NCBI GenBank assembly: GCA_014529385.2
Contig: CM043963.1
Coordinates: 77,982,912 to 78,046,911 of the forward strand
Direction of reading: 5' to 3'
Length of the DNA: 64,000 bases
DNA from: Adiantum capillus-veneris
Lineage: Eukaryota; Streptophyta; Polypodiopsida; Polypodiales; Pteridaceae
Made by a program: the position numbers and the translations under genes. Shown here one piece after another: positions 37,700 to 51,912 of this stretch (the first letter of the stretch is position 1; each line of letters begins with the position of its first letter). The notes beneath the pieces are model-generated. The model had not been told where the DNA came from. It was given only the letters and a program-made list of their open reading frames with translations, and did no database searches.

Positions 37700-38115
37700 T
37701 TACGCACTGCCTAACTACATCCCTTGAAAAATTTTCTATTAAGGATGGATATCTAGTCCACAAGGGGACTATGCATACCCATGTACCTAAAACACTAGGA
37801 GGAAAACTCTTTTTGAGTGTCAGAACAGTCCAAGTGCAGGTCATCTTGGTATTTGGAAGACATATGCATTAGTTAGAAAGCAATTTTGCTAGCTAGATTT
37901 ACACAAGGATGTACACAAGTACACGATAAAGTGCCAAAATTATTAAGTGAAAAAATATGAGCGTCTTGAGGTAGATGGGCTCTTACAACCATTAGAGATC
38001 GCAAACAAGAAATGGGAAAGAACCTGTATGAGCTTTATTGTCTTTCTACTGATGACACTTTGTGGCCACAACTTTATTTGAGAAGTAGTAGACCGTTTGA
38101 CTAATATATAAGATG
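37700..38115 (+). pseudogene. Gypsy integrase remnant
   Basis: Broken frames give VPKTLGGKLF, then AGHLGIWKTYALVRKQF, LDLHKDVHKYTIKCQNY, then KYERLEVDGLLQPLEI and NKKWER. This is the order of the zinc-binding region and core start of a chromovirus-like integrase. The Cys of the second zinc pair is Tyr here. At least four stops or frameshifts are present. It differs from Gypsy-1 and Gypsy-2, so it is a third gypsy family. Confidence 0.65.
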
Positions 38116-38382
38116 GGGGATTTGATTCTTAAGTTGTTTGGAATGGTAAAAACCCAGCTCTACGGTTTTGAACTTCATCCTCTAGGCATTGTTCAAAAGA
38201 TTCCCCAGTTGTTGAACTGAGCACCCCAAAACGGGTAAAAATCAATTTTTTTTGTTGAACTCCGTACCCAGCTAATTTCAACTAGTGATATCTTTGTGCT
38301 CACACGACTCCACTTGGCAAGTAGTAAGTTTTGTCTTGCATCTTACACCAGATACCACATGAAAAAATGTTGATAAAATAAA

Positions 38383-39506
38383 AAAACCCTCAGACGCATG
38401 TAAGGTAATGTTAATGTAGACATGACCCCCACTTCAAATGCTTATGACTTGGTCATTTGAACACTTATTTGGTGGGATCTGAGAAGACCAACCGTGGAAA
38501 TCAAACTTAACACTTTGATCTCATAAATTTAGATATCATCCATGCCCTCTTTGTATGTGCACCATTTGGTCCAGTTTTGCAACACACTTTGACCTTCACC
38601 TTGCCATAGCTTGCACACCAGAGCATTGATTGATGGGCCATTTGGATGAGGTCAAAAATCACATTTAAGAGCACAAAATCCAAACTTCAACATAAGCTTT
38701 ACTCATATTTGAGTATTCATCCATATAGCACCAAATCCTTGCACTTTGTCTTGTGAAACCACCTAAGATATTCATAACTAGATCCCCTGCTTGCATTGCT
38801 CCTTCACACATGCTCATAGAGTCTAGAAAATATCTATGAGCATCCAAAACCCTATTTTTTACCATTTCTAGAATCAAGAAACTTTGGTTGCACCATCATT
38901 TCCCAACCCCCTTGTTGAACATTTATGTTCCACCAAAAACACGCTTATTGAACTTGAATATGGCAATATCAAGCAAATCCTTTAGTGACATGAAAAGTCA
39001 ACTACTACTACATGTACAATGTTTTATTCTTGCATCTTGAAAGCCCTCTTCAAGCAAGTAGCCCCACCTCTTTAGTCACAGTTTGATGCACATCTAGCAT
39101 CAACGCCTTGTCACAATACAACTTGAGCTATGCCCTCCATTGAATTTATGCCAGAGATGCTTACCATTCATCTGCACAAGCTGATAGGTACCATTTGGAA
39201 AATCTTGGTGTACCTTATATGGTATAGTTCACTTCTTCTTGAAATTATTTTGGAACATGAAATCCAAATTACTCTTGTACTTCATCACCAAGTTTTACTT
39301 CTCTATACCCTTCCCTAATAAGCATTGGTTGAACTTGGCAACTCGTTTCTTCTTCTGCTTTACATAAAAGTCCACCACAACTTCTCTATTCATCTGCAGG
39401 GTTTCAAGACAAGTGATCCTATCCTACCAAACATTGTTTTGAGTTGTGTTAACTTAACTCACCATATACGTTTTAATGTGCCCTGTGTATGCATGTACAT
39501 GTAGAA
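38383..39506. repeat. 1.1-kb dispersed direct repeat, copy 1
   Basis: From AAAACCCTCAGACGCATG to TGTATGCATGTAC it matches 50177-51283 with a few percent mismatches and a small deletion. On the - strand its right part encodes the C-terminal tail of a gypsy pol (FPNGTYQLVQMNGKHLWHKF), so the left part should be that element's 3' region. Confidence 0.8.
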
Positions 39507-40260
39507 CTAGCTCTTTTCCATAAACATAGTCAAATGGGTGAAATTAGTAGCAACCTTGTAAAAGGTTCTATAAGCCCATAAAAACTTCATAAGATTAGCT
39601 TCCTATTCTTCTACCTATTTGTAGACATAATTTGTGAGCATTTAAATGATCTACCCATTTGCACGCTCAACCAAATAATTGCAATAAGGATGATAGGGTG
39701 AAGAAAACATGTACTGAATGCCAACTTCTTAACCAAAGCCTGCACTAATTTTCTACAAAGCCCGTGACCTCTATTAGAACTGAAAACTTAGGGTACCCCA
39801 AAAGGGGAACAAATACAGTCAAATAAAAAATGTGCCACTGTGTGCGCATTTATCTCTTTGATTTTTTGCTTTGACCAACCTAGTAAGATACTCAATGGCA
39901 ACAATAATGTACTTCTTTCCACTAAATGATTTGAGAAGAGGGCCAATAGCATCCAAATTCCGTTTGTTCTTTAAGCAACAATGGGTCCTTGTGGCTGTGT
40001 TACCAATCCTTGTTCTCCTATGATTTGGCACTCATGGTAGGTCTTGCACCAATAATGAACGTGTTATACGATGAAAGGCCACCAACTTCTTAGTAGCCGA
40101 ATCACGACCATAAACTATAAGATCTTCTCTCACAAGAGTGAACCTGTGTGCCTTTTGGACAATTCTTCTCTTTTTCAACTTTGACATGATGGACAAACAC
40201 TAACCTGTACTCAGAAATCATCAACATCTTTCAAGGTATCCCTTCTTGCTTACATGGCTG
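39060..40260 (-). pseudogene. Gypsy integrase and pol C-terminus remnant
   Basis: The - strand gives DAIGPLLKSFSGKKYIIVAI (integrase core, near 39950), a SPYHPYCNYLVERANG-like stretch near 39690, LWAYRTFYKVATNF near 39580, a Lys-rich segment near 39370 and the FPNGTYQLVQ tail near 39200. All are in the order expected for a gypsy integrase. First Asp and final Glu are readable. Stops and frameshifts are numerous. It lies opposite in strand to the 37.7-kb remnant. Confidence 0.7.
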
Positions 40261-40586
40261 GTGCCACATAAAAACCTACTACATGTATTTAAAAATAATT
40301 ATTGACAAGTTGATTTGCGATCTAATTCTGCTCTCTCTAGCATGCTTGAATTGTATTACTTTTTAACTGAACAACTTCTTAATGAAATATGTCCAATGGT
40401 TGAGAGGGTCTCTTTTTGAATGCCATTGCCCCAAAAGCTACTTGATGACCAAAAGAGCATCACCTTTCAGTTGTAAATGCTAAACACTAAACACTACGTT
40501 AACTTCAAGTGGGGAGCCAAATACTTCACTTTTTTTGTTTATATGAACATTCTCAAGGTCATAAGACTCGAAAAATATAACATTAC

Positions 40587-40945
40587 CTTAAGGATCCTGA
40601 AATTACTACTCCTCCACCAACTTTTTGCACCACTCTCCTATAACCACCATCGAAGCACATCACAAAGGCTCTTGAGTCTTTCTATCTCTCGTTCTTCACT
40701 TGCTTCTTCCCGCACTACTATTGGTGGATATACAAAAAAATATGCACTTTTGTTGACCAAAATTAACTTAAGGATCCTGAAATTACTACTCCTCCACCAA
40801 CTTTTTGCACCACTCTCCTATAACCACCATCGAAGCACATCACAAGGCTCTTGAGTCTTTCTATCTCTCGTTCTTCACTTGCTTCTTCCCGCACTACTAT
40901 TGGTGGATATACAAGAAAATCTACACTTTTGTTGACCAAAATGCC
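40587..40945. repeat. Tandem duplication, 180-base period
   Basis: CTTAAGGATCCTGAAATTAC starts two adjacent copies at about 40587 and 40767. They are nearly identical, with one-base indels. ORFs across them differ only because of those indels. Confidence 0.9.
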
Positions 40946-41640
40946 AGTGTCAATCAATTAAGGGACCTTCGTGCTTCTCTTTTGCAAATTGCACCGACCG
41001 GACTTCCCGTTCTTCACAATGCTTTCATCAAAACCGCTAAACTCCTCTTTTTGTGTGGGGTAAAAGCGCCAGTGTAATGTCTCTCAACTCCAATCGTTGC
41101 ATGTGATGTTGCAAAGGCAATTGGATTAGTTAAATAGACCTCGGATTTGACACATGTTCGGTTGAAAAAAATCGGCCCCCCAAAGGGGTACTCACCCTCC
41201 CCCAAAAGAAGGAAATGGCTACCACCGGGGCTATAACATGCACGTGCACAAATAACGTTACCCATACCATCTGGAACTACAAATAGCACACAAGCAACCT
41301 TAAAAAAATGTTCTCTTATTAGTGCTGTTATTGTTGTAGTTCATGAGAGCTACTCGGTCATGGATGGCTTTTCAAAGTATTTCTACGATGGCCTATACGG
41401 AGGTTGAATAGTGGGTGATGACTTTAGGATTTTTATACCAAAATTTTAAGTGTACCTTGTGGTAGCAAGTTTTAGGACGAGCTACACAACCCAAGATATG
41501 AGGATCCTCACACAACCAGAGACACATACATAGGCGGATCAGGATCATCATTGATTGCACTCACTTCAATTAATCTATTGCCCGAAGTGGTTATGCATTT
41601 CAAGCCAAGAAATTGTATTATGAAGTGGGTGCTGGAGTTG
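40946..41640. other. No recognisable gene
   Basis: Short ORFs only. Nothing else is seen. Confidence 0.4.
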
Positions 41641-42474
41641 TAGAAGTTCAAGTTTGAATTTTAGGAGTTCAAGATTGATCATACCATCAGGGATAACCAA
41701 CCTGGCCAGGGTCGTCTCCATGAAAGCACCACGGTCCACATTGTCCACCTCTCGTCCATCTATAAACCCAAGCCCATCTATATGTCTAGACCCATCTACA
41801 AGCCCAAGACCAGTTACAAACCTGAACCCGTATACAAGCCCAAGCCTATCTACAAGCCCAAGCCCGTCTACAAGCCCAAGCCTATTTACAAGCCCAAACC
41901 CGTCTACAAGCCCAAGCCTATTTACAAGCCCAAGACCGTGTACAAGCCACCAGTCTACAAGCTTTCCATCCCTTGTTGCTGCTGCTGGCCCTCCTGGGAT
42001 CCGCAGTGCTTCTCAGTGCCAATGCCAGTACCTACTACGAGGAAGAGGACAAGCCCTCACTAGCCTACAAACCCAAGCCCGTCTACAAGCCTAAGCCCAT
42101 CTACAAACCCAAGCCCATCTACAAGCCCAAGCCCATTTACAAACCTGAATCCATCTACAAGCCCAAGCCTATCTACAATCCCAAGCCTATTTACAAGCCC
42201 AAGCCCGTCTACAAGCCCAAGCCTATGTACAACCGTCTACAAGCCCAAGCCTATCTACAAGCCAGCAGTCTACAAGTCGCCACCCCCTCCTCCCTACTAC
42301 GAGCCATCTCGTGTCTATAAGTCTCTACCCCCTCCTCCCTAATATGAGCCGTCTCCTATCTACAAGTCTCCTCCACCCCCCACTTATCAGGAGCCATCCC
42401 CTGTCTACAAATCCCCTCCTCCCCTGTATGTTACACCTTCCCCCGTCTACTCTTGCCCTTCTCCCCATTACTAG
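41641..42474 (+). pseudogene. Extensin/proline-rich cell-wall protein, scrambled
   Basis: 41760-41960 encodes about a dozen YKPKP(V/I) units. At about 41965-42040 a second frame gives a signal-peptide-like LLLLLALLGSAVLLSANAS and then TYYEEEDKP, followed by a second run of YKPKP units to about 42230. A third frame then reads YKSPPPPPYYEPS-type extensin units to a stop near 42473. Each part is typical of secreted, Pro-hydroxylated plant wall proteins. The signal peptide lies after the first repeat block and no ATG precedes it in frame, so the gene appears duplicated and fused head-to-tail, with frameshifts and one TAA near 42339. Most likely it is a pseudogene. Confidence 0.7.
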
Positions 42475-44262
42475 TTAGTGTTCTTAGTACTCCACACATG
42501 CCCATGAGTGAGCGGTAACCCTCGTCTATTCCCCCCCTCCTCTATTAATAGTTAGCATTCTTTGTTCTCCATAAGCAACCATAGTGATTAGCTTCTCTCT
42601 TTGCAATTGAATGTGCAATTTGCCCCTGGTCAAAAAGCATCTCTACAACAATCTCTCTAGTCATTCTTTAGAGGAAAGCAATGTCTTCACAATGTTTTAT
42701 GCAGTCCCGTGGGTCTATCTTAACAAGAAGGCCGAGTTGAGTTTTTATTTTAAGAGTTGTATAATGATATGCAACATGCGAGATATATCTATAATCTTGC
42801 TCACTGTCCAATCTACTGAGCTTTTTTTTAAAACTATTGTGAGAATTAGCATGTTCTATGTTGGGTCACCTTTCCAATAAAGGTTAACTTGCTCCCCCTC
42901 CACATCCATCACCATGTCATTGATTCATCAATTGATGAGATATGAATGTGGAGGAGACAAAGGCTTATTTTGTGCTTGCAAATTTTTTCCATAATCCATT
43001 ATCATCTTCATGGCGAGTGTAGGATATTTGCAAGTAATTACGATCCTTAACGTGTACCTTGACCCTTCAATTGTATGGTTTTAGCAATGAAAAATTCTTT
43101 AGGGAAAAGTTGCAATTCATTGTGCCTCATTGAGGTGTTCATGAGAAAAAAACTTGATTGAATTATCTCATGCTTTCCTTCGGCATCATTGCAGTCTATG
43201 GATCCTTGATCATAGTGTCAGATATATTTCAATTTGCAGGAAAGCCAATGCATGGAGTTCCTTGCTCAGCTGGCTTTAGTAATTATTTCTCTTGTCTACC
43301 TATAGCCATTGCAACTTAATGCCCCTTGAGTCTTCCTTAACACATTCATTGTTACTGTAACAATGTTCATGCATCCATAAGTTTGATAATTCTAAACTGG
43401 ACAAGATTGAAATTTCTCTTATCAAGCTCCTTCCATGAAGAGGTTAGTTAGTGTCATTATCTAGCATGATGCTCACAACAAGGTTCTAGTTCAAGGCAAG
43501 AACATTAGTTCATAATAGCAATCATTGTCACTTGAAGGAACAAAGAAAATCAGGCCCCGTAAAAAATTCACAACCACAAAAATAGCAACAATATGGACAA
43601 GACAATGGTCAAAACAACAATAAGCATCGGTATCTACCCACATATAGGCATATTGATGCGGGAATAATCTCACTTGTACCCACCGTACCATCATTTGAAC
43701 AAAGGGATATCAAACTAGGATCACAAAGTGGATGTTCCAAATTAGTATCCTTATTTTCAAACTTGCAAATATAAATAAAATATGAGCACAAAATGATGGA
43801 TAGCACATTACATAAACTTAAGTAAACCCCTTTGTACACGGACATATGGTACCCCTGAATAAACACCCCTAGGGATGCATCCCATTATTATGAGTGTTCC
43901 GTATTTTTCCACATTTAGGCAAGGGAATCGGCCTTTATGCAAGCCATCTCCTTGCGTTAATCCCCTACAACTATTGCCTTGCCACATCACCTTAATCTCA
44001 ATTGTTGTGTTGCATCCTCACCTTAATCTCAATCCACTTAAGACTTCAAGTCTTCCATGGTCATCATATTCTACCAAACCATTGCCCCTCAAACCATTGT
44101 ATCCACAAGATAGAGGGCCAAGGGAGCCATCTGTTACATGCACAAGGAAGGGATCAAGACCGGCACCAAATTATGCATAGGTTATCTCGTTGAGAGCACG
44201 TGGGTAAGAGTAGCATATTGTGTCAAAGTATCAGACCAATTTGTGGCCCGTAGCCATCACTT
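42475..44262. other. No recognisable gene
   Basis: Small ORFs on both strands lack known motifs. The 44020-44110 stretch is CAT/CCA-rich, without clear repeats. Confidence 0.4.
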
Positions 44263-44373
<111 letters not shown>

Positions 44374-44490
44374 CCTGTGCAGAGCATGCAATCTGCCATC
44401 GCTACTAAGAGGGTTGAATATTAAAATTTTGTTTAAATTTTTTGGTGCCCAATGGTGCCTAAGGGGCCCAACTATTGGGTGGGAACGTCC

Positions 44491-45160
44491 TATTGCCCAA
44501 ATTTATTCTTAGCTATGGCATATGCAACACCTCTTAGCCCTGTTAGCCTGTGCCGCATAATATCTAGCCTAATAGCTTGTGAGGCACTATGCTATGAGTA
44601 ATATCTTGCCTATTTCTACCACCTTACCTATGATGTCAGCCTGTATGTCATTGTATGACTTTTCTAAATAAGAGCACCATCGTACATTTCTACAAACAGT
44701 CTATTTTAGCAAGCCTTATTTTGTATTTTGACATTTGCATATCTTGTCTCTCTTTTTAAGTGTAATTACTCATAATCATGCTTTAACCATGATTGCAACT
44801 TACAAAAAACCCACCCTAATTAGGGGCACATCATATTGCCCAAATTTATTCTTAGCTATGGCATATGCAACACCTCTTAGCCCTGTTAGCGTGTGTCTCA
44901 TAATATCTAGCCTAATAGCCTATGTGGCACTATGCTAGGAGTAACAGCTTGTATATTTCTAGCACCTTACCTATGATGTCACCCTGTATTTCATTGTATG
45001 GCTCTTCTATATTAGAGCATTATTGTACATTTCTACAAGCAATCTATTTTAGCAAGCCTTAGTTTGTATTTTGACATTCGCATATCTCGTCTCTGTTTTG
45101 AAGTGTAATTACTCATAATCATTTTTCAATCATGAATGCAACTTTCAACAAACCGCCTTA
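44491..45160. repeat. Tandem duplication, about 342-base period
   Basis: TATTGCCCAAATTTATTCTT starts copies at 44491 and 44833. Both run through AGCAAGCCTTA.TTTGTATTTTG and end near ATGCAACTT. Identity is about 85-90% by eye. No coding signal is seen. Confidence 0.85.
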
Positions 45161-47920
<2,760 letters not shown>

Positions 47921-49490
47921 TGGATTGAATTATCATCCACGGAGGTCAGATATGACCTACAGGACCGAAAACAAAAAAACATTACAATAGGTATGAAAGA
48001 TTCTAAAATTGACCTTTAGTATCCTTTCAATAGGCCCATAGTACGTGGCTTCATCCCCATTTGTGCCAAAGTTTCCCAAGATTGTGCACAATTGTAAAGA
48101 GGTGTTTGAGCACTCAATAGAAACCCGTTCTCCATTTCTTGTGCTCAATGAGTGCATGGTCTGTAATCCTCTTCGCACATGTTGGATTCATGTGCCAACA
48201 ACTCATCAACCATGTCAAACATGTACTCATCCTCAAACACAAATTGTCCCTAAGATGCATGTGGAGAAGCTGCAAAAGTAGAGATAGTACCACAATCACT
48301 ACGTGCCATGCCTTCACTCACCCTCTCTTGCTACTGTCTTTCAGTGTTGCATGCCATAGCACTACCACTAAACACAGACCAATGGGGAGCATCCTCAAGC
48401 GAGGGGGGATGGTGCTCCTACCTACTCGAGTGCATTTTTAAGAGATCCAAAGCCCCTCATTCTCCACATTCTCCAAGGCAATGTGCCTCAAGCGAGGGAT
48501 GCTCCTTTGCACTTGGTACAAGGGAAATGGAGTTTGTTCTTGAGCCATCGTTCACATTAGGGGCTATTTGGAGAGACACAATCATCCCAATCGTCCTGCA
48601 CATTCATGAAAGATAGTTAGATAAATTCAAGAATCTTTGAGAAATTACATTTTCTTTAAAAATAAATAGTCAGTAGAGGAGGTGTAAGCAAAAAATTTAA
48701 TAGTGAAAGAAAAGAAAGGACTAAAGAAACACTAGGAAAAAATGCAATAAGTAGGAAAAGGGAGGTGTAATTAAAAAAAAGAAATTGTACTAAAAGGACT
48801 GTTGGTTAGAGAGAAGGTTGGCAAATCACAAGCCTGCAACATTGGATTCTTATTGCAAAGTTGGAGAGGGGGTATTGGGGAACACACCCAACAGTCAGTG
48901 CAAGGCCTCTCTATAGCTCATGGCATTTACAACACCCATGCTCTCTCAGCAACAACTTTGAAAGACACGATTTACACTAGCAGACCACCGTTGCACACTT
49001 CCCAATTCTCACACACCTGACAAGACCATAAGAAACCACGAAATAACCACCAAAAACCCTTACAACACACATGACTACTCAATGTCACTCTCTTAGCACA
49101 AAACACCGCCAGTTTGGGGGGGTGGGGAGGGGGGAGGCACACATTCACACTGTCAACATTGAGAAACACCACAAGAGCAGGAGAAAGACAAGGGGGAAGG
49201 AGAAATGACACAAAATTGGGGCAACAACAGTTTGATCTTCCTTCAAAAGAACATTCAACATTCCCTCTTAGTAGGCTTAAAGAGCTCCCAAAAAGCCCCA
49301 AGAAAAAATACACTCACTCTCTTTGGATCTCTTGCAAATGGTAGGCCAAAATTCCTTAAAAATGATTAAAAAACCCCTTTAATAATGGTGCCCTATTCAT
49401 CTTTGTAATCTCTGTTTTCTTTTAAAAAGAAATTTTGGGTACATTACACCTTTAGACACCCATAGCATTGCTTTGTCTTGCTCACGACAC
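47921..49490. other. No recognisable gene
   Basis: Overlapping short ORFs only. A (G)n-rich patch lies at 49117-49136. Confidence 0.4.
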
Positions 49491-50165
49491 TGACCAACGT
49501 TGGCTACACCATCATTGCCCAAACCCCTTGTTGAACATTCATGTTCAACAATAAACACGCTTATTGAACTTGAGAACCTACAACACCAAACTAACAACCA
49601 AGCACACTGGAAAACCACAACCACTCGGAGGGGGTCACTATGTATAAATTGTGTATATCACGTGCGTTCAATGACTATTTTTAAGAATATTTTTTTGCGA
49701 ATTTTTGACAAAGAAAACACACCCTTTTCCTATTCAATCTGTATGTTTTTTTCCAAATTTCATTTTATGGTACCCTTATGTATGTGAAAATGTGAAAATA
49801 AATAAAAATTTAGTAACCCCCTCTGCTGCACTCACGTGATAGTCACAAAGTTATTAGGCGACCCCCCCAAGTACAACCATATGTACAAGATATATACAAA
49901 GCTATGTCTCTATTGCATATTATCTCTTTTAGGTAGGTTGCCCAACCCCGTTGGCCACAATCTGATGCACATCAGGCACAAAATCCATGTCAAAGTACAT
50001 CTTGAGTTGCACACCATTCAGCCGGTGCCTAAGAAGCTTACTATTTGGTTGTACCAACTAATAGGTCTCATTAGGAAAGGCCTTCTATACCTTGTATGGA
50101 CCCGTTCACTTGTTCTTGAACTTATTCAGGAAAGTTAAATACATGTATCTCTCATATTTATTACT
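49490..50165 (-). pseudogene. Older diverged copy of gypsy pol tail
   Basis: The - strand at 50110-49930 reads a YQLVQPNSKLLRHR stretch, then NGVQLKMYFDMDFVPDVHQI, the C-terminal tail of a gypsy pol. 49499-49580 matches a piece of the 1.1-kb repeat (ACGCTTATTGAACTTGA, shared with 38950 and 50730). It lies directly beside the younger repeat copy at 50177, so two related fragments are in tandem. Confidence 0.6.
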
Positions 50166-50176
50166 AGGTTGTATGT

Positions 50177-51283
50177 AAAAACCCTCAGACGCATGTAAGG
50201 TAATACTAATGTAGACACGACCCCCACTTTAAATGCTTATGAGTTGGTCATTTGAACAATTATTTGGTGGGACTGAGAAGAAAGACATGGAAATCAAACT
50301 CAACACTTTGATCTCATAAATTTAGACATCATTCAAGCCCTCTTTGTATGTGCACCATCTGATACAATTTTGCAACACACTTTGACCTTCACCTTGCCAT
50401 AACTTGCACAATAGAGCTTCGATTGATGGGCCGTTTGGATGAGGTCAAAAATCACATTTAAAAGGACAAAATCAGAACTTCAACATGAAATTTACGCAGA
50501 TTTGAGTATTCATCCAAATAGCACCATATCCTTGCAGTGAAACCACCTAAGATATTCATAATTGGATCCCCTTGCTTTCACTGGTTCTTCACACATGCTC
50601 ATAGAATCTAGAAAACCTCTATGAGCATCCACAACCCTATTTTTTACCATTTCTAGCATCAAGGAACTTTGGTTGCACCATCATTGCCCAACCCCCTTGT
50701 TGAACATTTATGTTTAACCAAAAGCACGTTTATTGAACATGAATCTGGCAATATCAAGCAAATCCTTTAGTGACATGAAAATTCAACTACTACTACATGT
50801 ACAATGTTTTATTCTTGCATCTTGAAAACCCTCTTCAAGCAAGTAGCCCCACCTCTTCAGTCAGAGTTTGATGCACATCTGGCATCAACGCCTTGTCAAA
50901 ATACAACTTGAGCTATGCGCTCCATTGACTTTATGCCAAAGATGCTTACCATTCATCTGCACAAGCTGATAGGTACCATTTGGAAAATCTTGGTGTACCT
51001 TATATGGTATAGTTCACTTCTTCTTGAAATTATTTTGGAACATGAAATCCAAATTACTCTTGTACTTCATCACCAAGTTTTACTTCTCTATACCCTTCCC
51101 TAATAAGCATTGGTTGAACTTGGCAACTCGTTTCTTCTTCTGCTTTACATAAAAGTCCACCACAACTTCTCTATTCATCTGTAGGGTTTCAAGACAAGTG
51201 ATCCTATCCTACCAAACATTGTTTTGAGTTGTGTTAACTTAACTCACCATATACCTTTTAATGTGCCCCGTGTATGCATGTAC
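50177..51283. repeat. 1.1-kb dispersed direct repeat, copy 2
   Basis: It matches 38383-39502. Similarity stops exactly at 51283, where TGTTAGGAAATAAG begins. The uninterrupted copy continues GTACATGTAGAAC, so an LTR element inserted here. Its - strand carries the same pol tail (FPNGTYQLVQMNGKHLWHK-like). Confidence 0.85.
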
Positions 51284-51912
51284 TGTTAGGAAATAAGACG
51301 TAGCTAAATAAATAATTGAGTAGATTACTTAATGGAGAGAGACAGATTTACATACACGAGATTATAGAGTAGAGAGAGAGAGAGAGAGAGAGAGTACACA
51401 CGATATACGTGGTTCACCCAATGTGGGCTACGTCCACGGGAAAGCAGCCACTCAATGGCTTTAGTACTTCAAAACAAGAAGTAGTTTACACAGGGATTAT
51501 ACCCTTAATGGAGCTCCCACCTTGCTTCACGCTCACCACCTCACACTCACCTTGTTGCATCAACTTCACACTATAAAATGTGTGTAGAAATGGCATCCTT
51601 TTATAGGCCAAAAGGGTTTCCCTCTCTTATGAGAGACAGCCATGTGTAGCCGCCCTTGTGCGAATAAGTCCAAATTGGACCCTCCAATCTGCCCATGTGT
51701 GGCCGCCCTTGAGAAGACAAGTCTGCTTTTGAATTCGGCCACCGGCGACCGGCCATTGACTTCCGACCACCGGCCATCGGCCATTGACTATCGGTCACCG
51801 GCCAACCGACCGGTTGTTTTCCGACCACTTTCCGGCCGCCGTCCGGCCATAATATTCCGGCGAAAAAGAATATTCCGGCCTCTAAACCCAAACCAATGGG
51901 CCTACCCTCACA
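51284..51912 (-). mobile_element. 3' LTR of Copia-C
   Basis: On the + strand it starts TGTTAGG where the 1.1-kb repeat is interrupted, and it ends CTCACA at about 51912. On the - strand it contains GGCCTATAAAAGG (51609-51597) as TATA box, then GTGGACGTAGCCCACATTGG and GAACCACGTATAT, a leader signature common in plant copia LTRs, then a GA/CT run. A cluster of ACCGGCCATTGACT-like repeats lies in its U3. The - strand copia pol at 62-64 kb is the likely owner; the intervening DNA is Gypsy-2. Confidence 0.6.
51597..51609 (-). promoter_or_regulatory. TATA box of Copia-C LTR
   Basis: CCTATAAAAGG on the - strand, about 160-190 bases upstream of the copia-type leader signature. Confidence 0.45.
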
